NCBI GenBank assembly: GCA_036250195.1
Contig: JAVHZZ010000003.1
Location: forward strand, 90,664,918 to 90,728,917
Direction of reading: 5' to 3'
DNA: 64,000 nt
DNA from: Mixophyes australis
Taxonomy: Eukaryota > Chordata > Amphibia > Anura > Limnodynastidae
Positions within the stretch are counted from its first letter, which is position 1; each line of letters begins with the position of its first letter. Under the pieces are notes generated by a model. That model did no database searches and was not told the origin of the DNA. It saw only the letters and a list, made by a program, of their open reading frames with translations. Both the position numbers and the translations under genes were made by a program. Shown here in pieces: positions 1-9,797 of the stretch.

Positions 1-202
1 ATCCAATCAATAATCTCAGAAGAATAATAGTATTGGTTCACTTGTATTCATTTGTAGACAGATTGCCATAAGGGCTCCATATGAGAAAGCTGCTAGATAA
101 AGCTATTAGTATAAACTCACTTGTTGAGTATTAATGATCAATTCACATGCTCTCAAAAATGCATATAATGGAACAATCTTAAAGTATATATATAAATATA
201 TT

Positions 203-256
<54 letters not shown>

Positions 257-998
257 GACAAAGTTGACAGTACTTAGCTGCAATAAATAGTCTCCATGTG
301 TGGAGGGACAGATCCACGGCACAGTTTCAATGTAATATTGATCCAGAAAGTTGCAGTTGATATTCGCACCTGTTCCTAGTCTCTGGGTAACTCAGAGAAG
401 CAATGATAGTAGTCCATATAGGCTGTTTCCAAATTAGTCAGCCAACGTGTTTGCAATAATTATAACAATGCTACAATAGGAGACAGATCCATGGGAATAA
501 ATGGGCAATGAATCCACTGTAAAAATGCTGGATTCCACTGACGCAGTTCTCCACACACAAATTTCAAGAATGTCGGTGTCATCAGAGGTGAATATTGGAA
601 ATGTATTTGGGCACTAGTTAACAATTAAACTACTGGTCATGTGTACAAAATGCAGCCAATAAAATGTACAAATAAAAATCACCATGGTAATCTTGTAAAC
701 AACAGTGATGTAGTCGGTCAAATGTAAGTGATCAAACTCATCAAAAATAATCAGGTGTTATCATGACCATACACAAAAATCCATTAATACAAATACATTG
801 ATAACAGTGATATAATTGAAAAAAGAACTAAAATGAAATACTTATTAATAAAGTTGTTTATATATAATGAGAATTAATCTTACAAACAAATATAAAATTA
901 TTATGCTTTTGAAAACATGTAAACTGAATATACAAATTAATATATTGATGAACAAGTAGATCATTAAATAATTAGTTAATTAATTAATTAATTGCTGT
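1..998. other. AT-rich stretch without a recognisable gene
   Basis: No reading frame resembling a known protein is visible here. The segment is AT-rich, holds a (TA)n tract near 185-256, and ends with short TTAA runs near 970-990. Positions 260-640 are less AT-rich and look like ordinary interspersed-repeat sequence, but I cannot place them in a family. This stretch could be the 3' continuation of the minus-strand gypsy element that begins just to its right, but I see no integrase motif. Confidence 0.5.
185..256. repeat. (TA)n microsatellite
   Basis: A run of alternating T and A, slightly interrupted by TAAATA and TACATA near its left end. It is a simple sequence repeat with no other feature. 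Confidence 0.95.
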
Positions 999-999
999 C

Positions 1000-1758
1000 A
1001 ATGACCTTGAAGCAAACACTATTGCTTTCTCACTTCCATCTCTCATTTGATGTGACAACACTGCTCCAATGCCATATGGTGAGGCATCACATTCCAGTCT
1101 GATTGGCAGTTTTGGATTAAAATTGGTGAAAACTTTAAGATGTAATCAGTCTTTTTGATTCTGAAAATGCATTTTCACAGTCTTTTGTCGACTTACAATG
1201 TGCGTATATCTATAGTAGGGCAATTAGTGGGTGGAGTGCTGTGCAGATGTCCATCAAAAGCTTGTGGTAATAATTCACTAGGCCTAAGTAAGATCTCAGT
1301 TGTGACACAGACTGGAACCGGGGTGCTTGCAGTTCTGCCTCAATTTTATCAGCCGACTTGTGCAGGTCCTCTCTATTGATTACATGCCAACAATAGGAAA
1401 TTCTTTCTTGGAAAAATTCACTTTTGTCTTTATTAACTCTGAGTCCGTATTTCTGTAGTCGGGCTATTACTCTTTTCAAACTGTTTAGCTGGTCCTGCCC
1501 ATCTTTGTCTGTCACTATTATGTCCTCCAGGTAACATTGTGTACCTGGTATTGCTTGCAGGAATTGATCCAATGCTCTCTGCCATAGCGCTGGGACAGAA
1601 GCTTTTCCAAACACAAGATGGTTATATAGGAGTGAGCCTTTAGTGTGTATTGATAGTCAGGTATTTCTTGGATGCTTCCTCTATTTCTATCTGTAAGCAC
1701 GCTTTAGCTAGGTAAATTTTGTAGAGACGGCTTCCCCCTGAGAGAGCAGCAAAACTGA
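1000..1758 (-). pseudogene. Ty3/gypsy pol remnant: reverse transcriptase second half and RNase H start
   Basis: Read on the minus strand, this encodes the second half of a Ty3/gypsy reverse transcriptase running into the tether/RNase H. Visible pieces are SGGSR and LTINTH near 1640-1745, PALWQRALDQ after the motif-B position, the catalytic loop at 1522-1533, and QLRSYLGLVNYYHKLL near 1240. An RNase H start reading CDASPYGIGAVLS follows near 1055-1095. The frame is broken near 1614-1640, so two frames are needed. At the catalytic YxDD position the sequence reads YLED, so one of the paired aspartates is replaced by Glu. The element is dead. The rest of pol lies to the right, beyond the 1772-2427 insertion. 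No integrase is seen to the left. Confidence 0.88.
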
Positions 1759-1771
1759 CCTCTATTTTAGG
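1759..1771. repeat. 13-bp target-site duplication, left copy
   Basis: CCTCTATTTTAGG here is repeated exactly at 2415-2427. Removing the sequence between the two copies restores a continuous gypsy reading path (LPKIE region), so the repeat marks an insertion. Confidence 0.85.
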
Positions 1772-2414
1772 AAGAGAGGGAGCAGGTCCTTGGCACAAAA
1801 AAGGGGGATAAATAAGGGGGTGGGAAGGAGTGGGTAATTTGCGGACAATATATAGTGTAGGTAAGGCTACTGGAATGAGCAGCCGAGAGAGTTAAAATGT
1901 GTCAAAATGTGTCATGCAATAATACTACAAAGTCATAAGGTAATATGGCATATTAACCATAAGAGAAAAGATAGCAAGTAAAACATGTAGCACAGATACC
2001 AATATATTGGTGTCTGTAAATTTGTACAAGTGTCCAAGGTGTTTCTGGATCTGCGGTGACTCTGTAGAATGAAGTGATTTCCTTAATCTGAAATCCGAGT
2101 AGTGTTGAGGATTTTTGAAGTCCCCTTTAAAAATCCTCGACAGTACTCGGTGTAAAAGATGACACATTTTAACTCTCTCACCTGCTCATTCCAGTAGGCT
2201 TACCAACACTATATATTCCACGCAAATTGCCCACTCCTTCCAACCCTCATGCTCTCCCTCCCCCATTTTTTTGCTCCAAACACCCGCTCCATCTCTTCCT
2301 CTTATTTTTTGAAGGTTCCAGACTGCTTTCATAAGGGTAAAGAAGATGGCATTCCAACACCTATCCCCCAGCACCTCTTATAGGAGCGCTGATTCCCCCC
2401 TATCCATTCTTTGT
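1772..2414. mobile_element. Fold-back insertion in gypsy RT, unclassified
   Basis: About 640 bp bounded by 13-bp direct repeats (1759-1771 and 2415-2427) interrupts the gypsy RT. Its centre is a large imperfect inverted repeat: 1785-1925 pairs with 2155-2300. Shared blocks include GACACATTTTAACTCTCTC and its complement, the CTCATTCCAGTAG block, and the ATATATAGTGT block. Inside the loop, 2094-2155 forms a second small hairpin (CCGAGTA...TACTCGG). I see no transposase and no poly-A tail. The 13-bp duplication is longer than hAT (8), Tc1 (2) or Harbinger (3) would leave, so LINE-driven insertion of a fold-back transcript is possible. The family is unknown. Confidence 0.7.
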
Positions 2415-2892
2415 CCTCTATTTTAGGCAAAGGATACTGTACAGTGTGGGGCACTAAATTTATTGTCATTTTTAAAACTCTGCAGGTGCGGATACCTCCC
2501 ACTTTGTCCTTCTCTACTAAGGGGACTACAGGCATAGCCCAATCACTCCATTCTACAGGATAGAGTATACCAGAGTCTTCCAATTTCCGTAATTCCTCCA
2601 AAACTTCTGGTCGGATAGTATATGGTACCATACAGGTTTTATGAAATTTTGGATCCACATTTGAACCCAACTCTATACTGGCCTTAATATCTTTTAACAT
2701 GCCCATCCCTTTTTCGAAAATGGTTTGTGCATCAACTACCAATTTTGAAAGTCCTTTAATAGCTGCATCATTTTTGGACACATATATGTGGTAGGCTTAA
2801 ACATGTGAATGGACTGCCAATCAAGTAGAATTTTCCTTTCCCATCCATGGTCCAATAGTGCTGGTTCAATCTGTGGAGTTACGTATAATTAC
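2415..2892 (-). pseudogene. Ty3/gypsy pol remnant: RT first half
   Basis: The minus strand encodes the linker and fingers of the same gypsy reverse transcriptase as 1000-1758. Recognisable strings are LLDWQSIHMFKP, then KASIELG, RPEVLEELRKLEDSGI, VEWSDWAMPVVP (motif 1 region) and QYPLPKIE at the junction with the inserted element. A largely open frame covers 2329-2781, but its last ~35 codons lie in inserted sequence rather than gypsy. Upstream codons (2782-2892) continue the similarity in another frame. Its position directly 3' (minus sense) of the protease remnant matches normal gag-pro-pol order. Confidence 0.88.
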
Positions 2893-3137
2893 AGTGTCGA
2901 AGTAAAAAAATTGTTCTAAATGAATAAATATCGGTTGTTACAGAATCCTGTGTGATTGTGATTCATACTCATCGGCGTACAAATGTTAAATACGCAATTA
3001 CATAGAAAAAAACAACAAATACACTTACAATCACACCAACATTTGTAAATAGTTCACTTTTAATAAAGTTCCAACTCACATTCTTTTATTATTAAGACTT
3101 ACAGAATATTTATAAAAGGATAAACCTACATTAAAGA
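2893..3137. other. Unassigned spacer inside the gypsy composite
   Basis: AT-rich sequence between the RT and the dispersed repeat at 3138. It should correspond to the protease-RT linker of the gypsy element or to further inserted sequence. I cannot recognise coding similarity in it. Confidence 0.4.
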
Positions 3138-3376
3138 TATTTATGGTTCTCCCTGTGTTTGCGTCGGTGTGCTCCAGCTTCCTTCCACACTCCAAAAACA
3201 TACTAGTATGTTAAATGGCTGCTATCAAATTAACCCTAGTCTCTCGCTCTGTCTGTGTTATTGTATGTTCGGGAATTTAGACTGTAAGCTCCAATGAGGC
3301 AGGGACTGATGTGAATGAGTTCTCTGTACAGCACTGCTGAATTAGTGGCTCTATATAAATAGCTGAGGATGACAAT
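3138..3376 (+). repeat. Dispersed vertebrate repeat (complete copy type)
   Basis: Begins near TGGTTCTCCCTGTGTTTGCG and runs through CACTCCAAAAACATACTAG, GACTGTAAGCTCCAATGAGG and CAGGGACTGATGTGAATGAG to TATATAAATAGCTGAGGATG. The same blocks recur at 59800-59990 (same strand), 51130-51185 (3' end only) and 36745-36860 (opposite strand). The 3' end in short GATGAT-type repeats suggests a LINE- or SINE-type 3' tail. I do not assign a family name. Confidence 0.75.
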
Positions 3377-3384
3377 GATTGCCT

Positions 3385-3787
3385 TTGTATTTCACTAGCA
3401 TTTTTATTTTTCCCAGCAGGGACACCAGTTCGCCAGTATATGTGCATTACCGATATTTTCTTTAATGGAATCTTTGCAAACAGACATTTGTAATCACTTG
3501 CATTTATCACTGACAGAGCAGAGCCTGTACCTAACACCATGTGCAATTTAATTCCTGCCACGCCCATACTGACCCAGATCACTTGGCGCTATTTTGCCAT
3601 TATGGTGTGCACCTCAAGGCAGCTTAGACCGTTTTCTTTCCCATTACTATCGACAGAATTTGATTCATTGTCAGCTACCTGATGCACCTGGGGTGTTGTA
3701 TGTTTTCTCCCAGGGTCTTTTGACACTTGCGGGTGACCAGTTGTTTTCTCCGATATGGCTTATTTTGGGACATTTTCTACACAGTTT
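3385..3787 (-). pseudogene. Ty3/gypsy protease and second zinc knuckle
   Basis: Minus-strand similarity to the gag nucleocapsid end and the aspartic protease of a Ty3/gypsy element. Near 3779-3738 a zinc-knuckle-like string CRKCPKISHIGENN has the first two Cys and the His but Asn where the last Cys should be. The protease frame (3277-3582) reads IKLHMVLGTGSALSVI, where the catalytic triad Asp position is Gly (GTGS), so the enzyme is dead. SDYKCLF-type sequence and KIPLKK follow. An in-frame stop separates the two parts. The dispersed repeat at 3138-3376 has replaced or interrupted the protease end. Confidence 0.8.
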
Positions 3788-4102
3788 GGACCATTAAGGA
3801 ACTTCAGGCAAAAAAAAAGAGTAAATGTCCTGGACAAACCATGTTACAATGCAAAGGGTACAAATTAGTTTATTATTTTGCACATAAGTTAAATACTGTC
3901 TGTTTTTTCATTTCATCCAGCACACAAATATTTGATAACTTTAATTTTACACTGAAATTTTAAGTTGATCTAGGACATGCCCTACCCTAACTATATCTCT
4001 GTCCCCACATTTTAAATTTAACTCCCCCTCCAATTCAGCATGGTTTTGTCCAGGTTCAAAGTTACTTATTTTTTATGCTTTGCTCTTCTTAATGACTCAG
4101 GC
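3788..4102 (+). mobile_element. MITE family B, copy 1
   Basis: Shares its core with 34640-34935, 36917-37135, 42655-42775 and (reverse strand) 50452-50762. Marker blocks are CTGGACAAACCATGTT, TTTGCACATAAG, TTGATCTAGGACATGCCCTA and CCCCACATTTTAAATTTA. Its right end CTTAATGACTCAGGC resembles the inverted form of the GCCTGATTCATTAA start seen in other copies. It lies between the two gypsy zinc-knuckle remnants, so it inserted into gag. No protein is encoded. Confidence 0.8.
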
Positions 4103-4195
4103 TCTTTGTCTTTACACCAGCACTGACTGGTATCATGTGAATACTTCCCACAACAAAAACAGGACTATCTTTGATTACAGATGGAGAGGTCCACG
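4103..4195 (-). pseudogene. Ty3/gypsy gag: first zinc knuckle
   Basis: The minus strand reads CFCCGKYSHDTSQC at 4120-4160, a complete CX2CX4HX4C zinc knuckle of a retrotransposon nucleocapsid. It is the partner of the decayed knuckle at 3738-3781, from which the MITE at 3788-4102 separates it. The gag body lies across the LINE insertion at 6840-7378. Confidence 0.75.
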
Positions 4196-4452
4196 AGATT
4201 AGTAACATACGGGTAAAATGAGGATCAAAAAAAAGAAATATGGTTATGAGATATCCGGAGTACCATGAATGGAAATTAGAGAGGGGGGAGAGGAAGAGGA
4301 AATAAGAGAAGTGGAAAACAGAGAGTAGACGGATTGCAAGGGGGGGGGAGAAGGGAGTGTTAGTAAGGGGAAGGACAAAGAAGAAGGGAGAGGAAACAAG
4401 ACCTAGCGAGACTCAGCTCAAACAATTACTGAGATATCATTAGTTTCATTTT
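4196..4452 (-). other. LINE 3' untranslated region
   Basis: Follows the stop codon of the LINE ORF2 C-terminal frame. It is strongly pyrimidine-rich on the minus strand (plus strand GGGGGAGAGG-type runs), a common property of L1-type 3' UTRs. No poly-A signal is clear. Confidence 0.55.
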
Positions 4453-5373
4453 TCAAGAAGAGGAATGTGTAGCATAGAAGTAATCTTGCCACCTATGCCA
4501 TGTGGAGAGAAATTTGTAAGGACGATCATTAACTTCACTAGTCATGTGCTCTAGGTTATGTATTTGCCAAACACTTTGAATTAGTTCCGAAACAGAAGGG
4601 CTCTCTGATTGTTTCCATTTTTTGGCTATTAAGCATCTGGCTGCGGTCAAGATATGGCCCGGGAGTAACCACATTATTTTTTGGGTGTCAGGAGGTAGCC
4701 GAGGGATGAGAAAGTAAGTTAGATGGAATGGCGATCTAAGATTAGTTATTTTATGAATAAGGTCAGCTACCTCCTTCCAGAAGGGGATGATTTTTGGGCA
4801 GCTCCACCAGATGTGGGACAGGGAGCCGCGCTGGCCACAGTTGCGCCAGCAGAGGTCAGAGGTTGCCGGATAGATTGTTTTCAGTCTGGATGGGACTAAA
4901 TACCACCGGAATAAGAGTTTATAGGAGTTTTCTTTTATCTGTGTACAGATAGAGGATTTAGCGACTGCCTCGCGAATCTCCATCCATTCCTCAGGATCCA
5001 AAGACTCAGCCATCTCCTCCTCCGAGCGGAGCTCATGAGCCTCTTTGTCAGGCAAATTGTGACTCATTAGTAGGGAATAGAAAGTAGATATTAAACCTCT
5101 AGAAGACGTTTTGTTTTTGCAGAAGGATTCTAGGTGGGAGGGATTGTGAGGAGCACGAGGGTCTATTAAGGTGGGGAAAATGTGTCGAATCTGTAGATAC
5201 TGATAGAACACAGAGGGCGAGAGATGGAAACGCTCACGGAGATCAGCAAAGGTCGGGAAAAACCCCATTGGGACAATATCAGACAGGAACAAAATATTCA
5301 GTTTTGTCCGTTGGGAGAAAGATTTAGGATTGACCCCTGGAGGAAAAGAGGGGTTATGCCATAGAGGGAACAT
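4453..5373 (-). pseudogene. L1-like LINE ORF2, C-terminal region with CCHC-like motif
   Basis: An open frame of about 306 codons representing the part of ORF2p after the RT thumb. Near codon 170 it has CWRNCGQRGSLSHIWWSC, the cysteine/histidine motif (C-x3-C-x7-H-x4-C) seen at the C-terminus of L1-type ORF2 proteins, whose role in retrotransposition is poorly defined. The frame overlaps the RT frame (5354-6781) by 20 bp in another register. The two were one protein, now separated by a frameshift near 5354-5373. Coding density is otherwise very good, which suggests a fairly young copy. Confidence 0.85.
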
Positions 5374-6829
5374 CCGCTCGGGATAACAGTTTAAAAGTGC
5401 GGGTGCAATATTTCCATATTTCTAAAGAAAAATGAACTGTTGGGGGGAGGGCGTGCAGAGGGGGAAGGTCTTTCGGCTCTAGCCAGAACAAGATACTGGG
5501 CGAAAGCATCTGGAGGAGATCCGCCTCTGTGTGAACCCAAAGTCTAGTTTGGGGAAGAGAATGAGATAGAACGGCTTGGGTGAGGTGAGACGCCAGATAA
5601 TATTTATGGAGGCAAGGCAGCCCCAACCCACCATTACGGGCATGACGAAAGAGAACTTTGAGGCGAACTCTAGGACGTCGGCCGGACCATATAAATTGCG
5701 AGATGCTTGTCTGGAGATCTTTAAGAAAAATTGATGGGACTCGAACAGGGAGGGTCTGGAAGAGGTAGAGAATCCTTGGTAGAATATTCATCTTAACTGA
5801 GGCCACCCTACCAATCCATGAGATATACTTTGGGGACCAGGATTTGAGATCACGTTTCAGGGCGGCTACCAGTGGGGGAAAGTTGGCAATAAACAGGCGA
5901 TCATATGTTTTGGTGAGATTGACACCTAAGTATTTAATATGATGTTGCTGCCAGTGAAATTTGAAGGTGTCTTGCAAGTGAGTTTGGGTGATCGTAGGAA
6001 GATTAAGGGCAAGAGCCTCGGTCTTATCGGAGTTGATTTTAAAATTCGAAAGGAGACCGTACTCGTTAATTTCAGCAAAAACAGATGGGACAGAGACATA
6101 AGGATTTGTAAGGGTAAGAAGGACGTCGTCTGCGTACAAGGCTAGTTTAGCCAAATTTAAACCTGTGGATATACCAGAGATATTGGGGTTGAGGCGAATA
6201 CTGGAGGCCAAAGTTTCCATCATTAGGGCAAAGAGAAGGGGAGAGAGGGGGCATCCCTGTCTGGTGCCATTCCGAATTGAGAACGTTGCTGAAGCGCATC
6301 CATTAGCTAGAACCGTTGCGGAGGGGTTGAAATAAAGAGAGGCGATGCCGTTGAGAAAGGGACTTTGTATGTTTGATGCTTTGAGGACCTCACGCATGAA
6401 AGGCCAAGACACCCGGTCAAAGGCTTTTTCAGCGTCAAGCGCGAGCACCAGAGCTGGAGTTTTAAGCTTATTTGAAGCATGGATCAAGTTGATGACCTTC
6501 CTTATGTTATCGGCTGCCTGACGATTGGGAATGAAGCCCACCTGGTCGGGGTGGACCAAGGAGGGAATCACATTGGCCAAGCGATTTGCTAAAATCTTTG
6601 GGAAGAGTTTTAGGTCTGTGTTTAGTAATGATATTGGGCGATAACTTGCACAAAGACTAGGATCCTTTCCGTCTTTCGGGATCACCACTATGTTGGCTCT
6701 GGTGGTGGCGCTGTCAAACTTTTGACCCTTGAGGATAGAATTGAAAAGATTTAGAAGCATGGGTGAGAGGACAGGAAGCAACTTTTTGTAATATATGGCT
6801 GTAAGACCGTCCGGGCCCGGGGCAAAGGT
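5354..6829 (-). pseudogene. L1-like LINE ORF2, reverse transcriptase domain
   Basis: Open from 6829 down to 5354 on the minus strand; the first in-frame codons read FAPGPDGLTAIYYKKLL. There is no true start because the copy is truncated, and the TTG near 6781 is not a start. Counting from that codon, landmarks are SYRPISLLNTDLK (46-58), HPDQVGFIPNRQAADN (77-92), the catalytic LDAEKAFD (115-122), NGTRQGCPLSPLLF (171-184) and LYADD (215-219). Both catalytic aspartate sites are intact. The thumb-like FIWSGRRPR and GGLGLP strings follow. In a full-length element this domain copies the LINE RNA at the nicked target. Here it is disabled only by truncation and the C-terminal frameshift. Confidence 0.92.
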
Positions 6830-6839
6830 ATTCTAGTCC

Positions 6840-7384
6840 TTTTTATTGCAATTCTGATGCATGCTTGGTTGCAGTCGCCATTAAAAGACCTATAGACAAT
6901 GCCCAGTCAGTTCAGGCTCAGCCAGTAATTTCCTTTATGTACTATCACTTTTCATTCCACATACTAAACAGTTTTTTATGGAATTTGATAACCCTGCTCC
7001 CAGTTGACAGTGTTCAGATAACTTTCCTAGTTCAGCAATGTAATCTGTCACACTTTCACTTTTAGCTTGGTTTCTTCCGTGAAACCGAAATCTCTCAGTA
7101 ATCACTAATGATTTAGGATTTATTTACTTTTGTAAAATATCCACTATGTCTTTAAATATTTTGCTGGCTGGCTTTACAGGTGCTAATAAATTCCTCAGTA
7201 AATTGTATGTTTTGACACCCATTGCACTGAATAAAACCGTTACTTTCCTGTCTCTCTGCACATTGTTAGCATCACAGAAAAGTTCTACTCTTTCAATATA
7301 TATGACCCCAGTACAATCAAAAGCAGTTATTGTGCCAATGTATCCTGACAGTTTGCCATTTTGCCCTTTTTCCTCCATTTCTTA
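6840..7384 (-). pseudogene. Ty3/gypsy gag, N-terminal part
   Basis: The minus strand opens at 7378 with MEEKGQNGKLSGYIG and continues FDCTG, VELFCDANNV and TYNLLRNLLAPVKPASKIF, a typical N-terminal capsid region of Ty3/gypsy Gag (84 codons open). Similarity continues downstream through frameshifts and stops to ALSIGLLMATATKHASELQ at 6845-6905. The L1-like LINE then interrupts it. The zinc knuckles (4103-4195, 3738-3781), protease and RT lie in the same order at lower coordinates, so all these pieces belong to one element. Confidence 0.85.
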
Positions 7385-7684
7385 GAGAAAGAATGATTTA
7401 ACTCACATGCCCCTTTATTCAGTCTGGGTGATACTGGCAGTCTGCATGTGCTGCTTCTTTGCACCCCACAATCGTGTTGTCAGTCCCAATGGCGCTCCAC
7501 TGATCAACAGATCGATGCCAATGAAGAGTTTAACCCTTTACGCCAGTGTTAAGTCTGCGACTTATATTTCAATAAAAATCTTTAGTAACTGAGACACAGT
7601 AGTTATTGCATGCTTTTTTACTTTAGAACTGCAGGAACCACATTATACAGATGATAGTTTCCTACACTAATTATACACATCACA
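7385..7684. other. Gypsy leader or LTR region, boundaries unresolved
   Basis: This sequence directly precedes gypsy gag on the minus strand, so it should contain the untranslated leader and perhaps the 5' LTR end. I could not find a convincing primer-binding site or LTR terminus, and there is no second LTR in the window to compare with. Confidence 0.4.
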
Positions 7685-8148
7685 AAATAAGATCCAGTGT
7701 ATCCCTCTGGTGGTAAAAGGGAGCCAGTGTAGAGATTTTGTGAAATGGTGAAGCTTGTGTGGAGCTCATGGGGTGGATTTAGGATGGATTGTAGCAGGGA
7801 TATAGACAGGTGAGAAAAAGATAATATGATAGTAGTCGATGTAGGAAATAATGACCCAATGAATAAGGGTTTTGGTAATGCCCACAGTGAGAAAGGATAA
7901 TTTTCTGGGAATGTTTCAAAGGGAGAGGTGACATGACAGCTCAAGGGAGGTGTGGTAAATCTGAGCACATGAGCTGATCATGTTGAGCTTTAAAAACCCT
8001 TGAGACATTCAAATGGAGATGGCAAAGAAGCAGTTGGAAACACAGGATAAGAGAAGGGAAGACAGGCAGAGGTAGAATTCAGTGTTGTCTGCAAGTTGTA
8101 GTGTAGACCTAAGGAGCACATTAGTTTACTGACAGAAGAGGTATAAAG
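7685..8148 (-). pseudogene. L2/CR1-like LINE RT fragment, downstream part
   Basis: Minus-strand similarity to the RT of an L2/CR1-type LINE. In one frame LYTSSVSKLMCSLGLHYNLQTTLNS (quoted here only in outline, near 8070-8150) corresponds to the segment containing the YADDTQ catalytic box, which is destroyed. Nearer 7720 the string SLHWLPF matches the conserved LHWLP block that also occurs in the LINE at 19905-20540. The fragment continues, across the hAT-A insertion, at 12750-12800, and, across a PLE insertion, at 14238-14560. Several frameshifts are present. Confidence 0.7.
8141..8148. repeat. hAT-A target-site duplication, left
   Basis: GTATAAAG here is repeated exactly at 12750-12757, directly outside the inverted TAGAGATGAGC / GCTCATCCCTA termini. 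An 8-bp duplication is the signature of hAT transposition. Confidence 0.95.
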
Positions 8149-8288
8149 TAGAGATGAGCGCACTCGGATTTTGTGAATCCGAGCCCACCCGAACCTTTCC
8201 GATCCGAGTCGGGTCCGAGACAGATCCGGGTATTGGCGCCAAATGAAAACTTGAAACCGAGGCTCTGAGTCATAATCCCGCTTTCGGA

Positions 8289-8336
8289 TCTCGCGATACT
8301 CGGATCCTATAAATTCCCCGCTAGTCGCCGCCATCT
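8289..8336 (+). promoter_or_regulatory. Promoter-like module of hAT-A (TCTCGCGA, TATAAAT, CCGCCATCTT)
   Basis: TCTCGCGA at 8289-8296 is followed 12 bases later by TATAAAT (8308-8314), then GCCGCCATCTT near 8327-8336. The same pair with exactly the same 12-base gap occurs in hAT-B (52495-52520), followed by CGCCATTT. TCTCGCGA-type motifs, TATA boxes and YY1-like GCCAT sites near the start are known parts of vertebrate core promoters. I infer this drives the element's transcript toward 9082. Confidence 0.55.
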
Positions 8337-8472
8337 TCACTCGGGCATTGATCAGGGTAGAGGGAGGGTGTGTTAGGTGGTCCTCTGTCCTGGTAGATCT
8401 CGTGCTGTGCTGTTTAGTTCTGTGCTGTGCTGTTTAGTTCTGTGCTGTGCTGTGCTGTGCTGTGCTGTGTTC

Positions 8473-9064
8473 TGCAGTATCAGTCCAGTGGTGCTGTGTG
8501 CTGTGCTCTGTCAACTTTGAGTTCAGTGGTGCTGCTGGGTCCTGTGCTGTGTCCTGTTCAGTCCAGTGGTGCTGTGTCCTGTGCTCTGTGCTTCTAAGGG
8601 CATAGTTATTTCCCCATTATTCCCAAGTGTTTCAAAAAATTAAAAAAAGTTAAAAAAAAAAATACAAAAAAATAATTTAAAAAAAAAATTAATTACAACA
8701 AAATTTGCAAAACCAATCCTGCAGTATAAGCCCATTGGTACTGCAATATTACCAAGTTCACACATTCAGCAGTAAAAGTCCAGTGGTGCTGTGTGCTGTG
8801 CTCTGTCAATTTTGAGTTCAGTGGTGCTGCTGTGCTGTGTCCTGTTCAGTCCAGTGGTCCTGTGTCCTGTGCTCTGTGCTTCTAAGGGCATAGTTATTTA
8901 CCCATTATTCCCAAGTTTTTTAAAAATAAAAAAAAAGTTATAAAAACACACTAAAAAAATAAATGAAAAAAAAAAATAATTATAACTAAATTTGCAAAAC
9001 CTATCCAGCAGTATAAGTCCATTGGTACTGTCTGCAATATTACCACGTTCACACATTCTGCAGT
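8473..9064 (+). repeat. 295-bp tandem duplication in hAT-A
   Basis: Two consecutive copies with an offset of 295 bases. Markers CTGTGCTCTGTCAA (8501 and 8796) and CTTCTAAGGGCATAGTTATTT recur, and each copy ends in A-rich sequence. CTGTGCTGTG minisatellite sequence precedes it (8400-8470). It lies between the promoter-like module and the ORF start. Confidence 0.85.
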
Positions 9065-9081
9065 ATCTTGTGCTACATATA

Positions 9082-9797
9082 ATGGAGACCAAAAATTTGG
9101 AGGATAATGTAGGGAAAGATCCAGACCCACTTCCTCCTAATGCTGAAGCTGCTGCCACTAGTCATGACATAGACGATGAAATGCCATCAACGTCGTCTTC
9201 AAAGCCCGATGCCCAATCTCCTAGTACAGGGCATGTAAAATCCAAAAAGCCCAAGTTAAGTAAAAGTATCAAAAAGAGAAACTTAAAATCATCAGCGGAG
9301 AAACGTAAAGTTGCCAATATGCCATTTACGACACGGAGTGGCAAGGAACGGCTTAGGCCCTGGCCCGTGCTCATGACTAGTGGTCCAGCTTCACCCAAGG
9401 AACTAAGCCCTCCTCCTCCCCCCCCTACAAAAAATTGAAGAGAGTTATGCTGTCAGCAACAACAACAAAACAGCAAAGAACTCTGCCTTCTAAACAGATG
9501 ACATCACAAATCCCCAAGGCGAGTCCAAGGGTGTTGTTGGTTGTGAACCCTGACCTTCCCATCACTGTACGGGAAGAGGTGACTCCATCCAGCATTTGCA
9601 GCACGCCCTCTGCATATGCTGGAAGGATCACCCACAGTCCAGTTACAGATTTGGCTAATGAAGGTGTGAATGTTGTACACTGGGAGGAGGATATTGATGT
9701 AGCTGGCGCTGAGGAGGATGTTGATGATTATGATGCAGACAGATACCAAATTGCCTTTCTCAATTTCTATTTATATTCTAGATTATATAACGGCTGA
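9082..9797 (+). pseudogene. hAT-A small acidic/basic protein, frameshifted
   Basis: A reading frame starts at ATG 9082 (METKNLEDNV) and runs to 9438. The matching continuation is in another register at 9435-9797, so a frameshift lies in the C/A-rich stretch near 9415-9435. Shared features with the intact hAT-B protein (53917-54576) are a Ser-rich start (MPSTSSS versus VPSTSSG), a Lys/Arg-rich middle (EKRKVANMPFTTRSGKERLRP), an acidic stretch (EEDVDDYDADRYQ) and the C-terminus FYLYSRLYNG. No zinc finger or DDE residues are visible. It may be a first exon of transposase or an accessory protein. I do not recognise a family. Confidence 0.65.

Larger units (their letters stand above)
4196..6830 (-). 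mobile_element. 5'-truncated L1-like LINE inserted in gypsy gag
   Basis: One L1-superfamily non-LTR retrotransposon copy on the minus strand: 3' UTR 4196-4452, the ORF2 C-terminal part 4453-5373 and the RT part 5354-6829. Similarity stops abruptly at 6830, where the gypsy gag resumes, so the apurinic endonuclease domain and ORF1 are missing, as is usual for 5' truncation during target-primed insertion. The low-coordinate end is purine-rich on the plus strand (4260-4400) and lacks an obvious poly-T, so the exact 3' end is uncertain. A target-site duplication is not evident to me. Confidence 0.85.

Noticed and set aside
5939..6145. Plus-strand ORF within the LINE
   Set aside because: It is antisense to the intact RT frame at 5354-6829.
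9162..9749. Minus-strand ORFs in hAT-A (9162-9398, 9504-9749)
   Set aside because: They are antisense shadows of the small hAT ORF.
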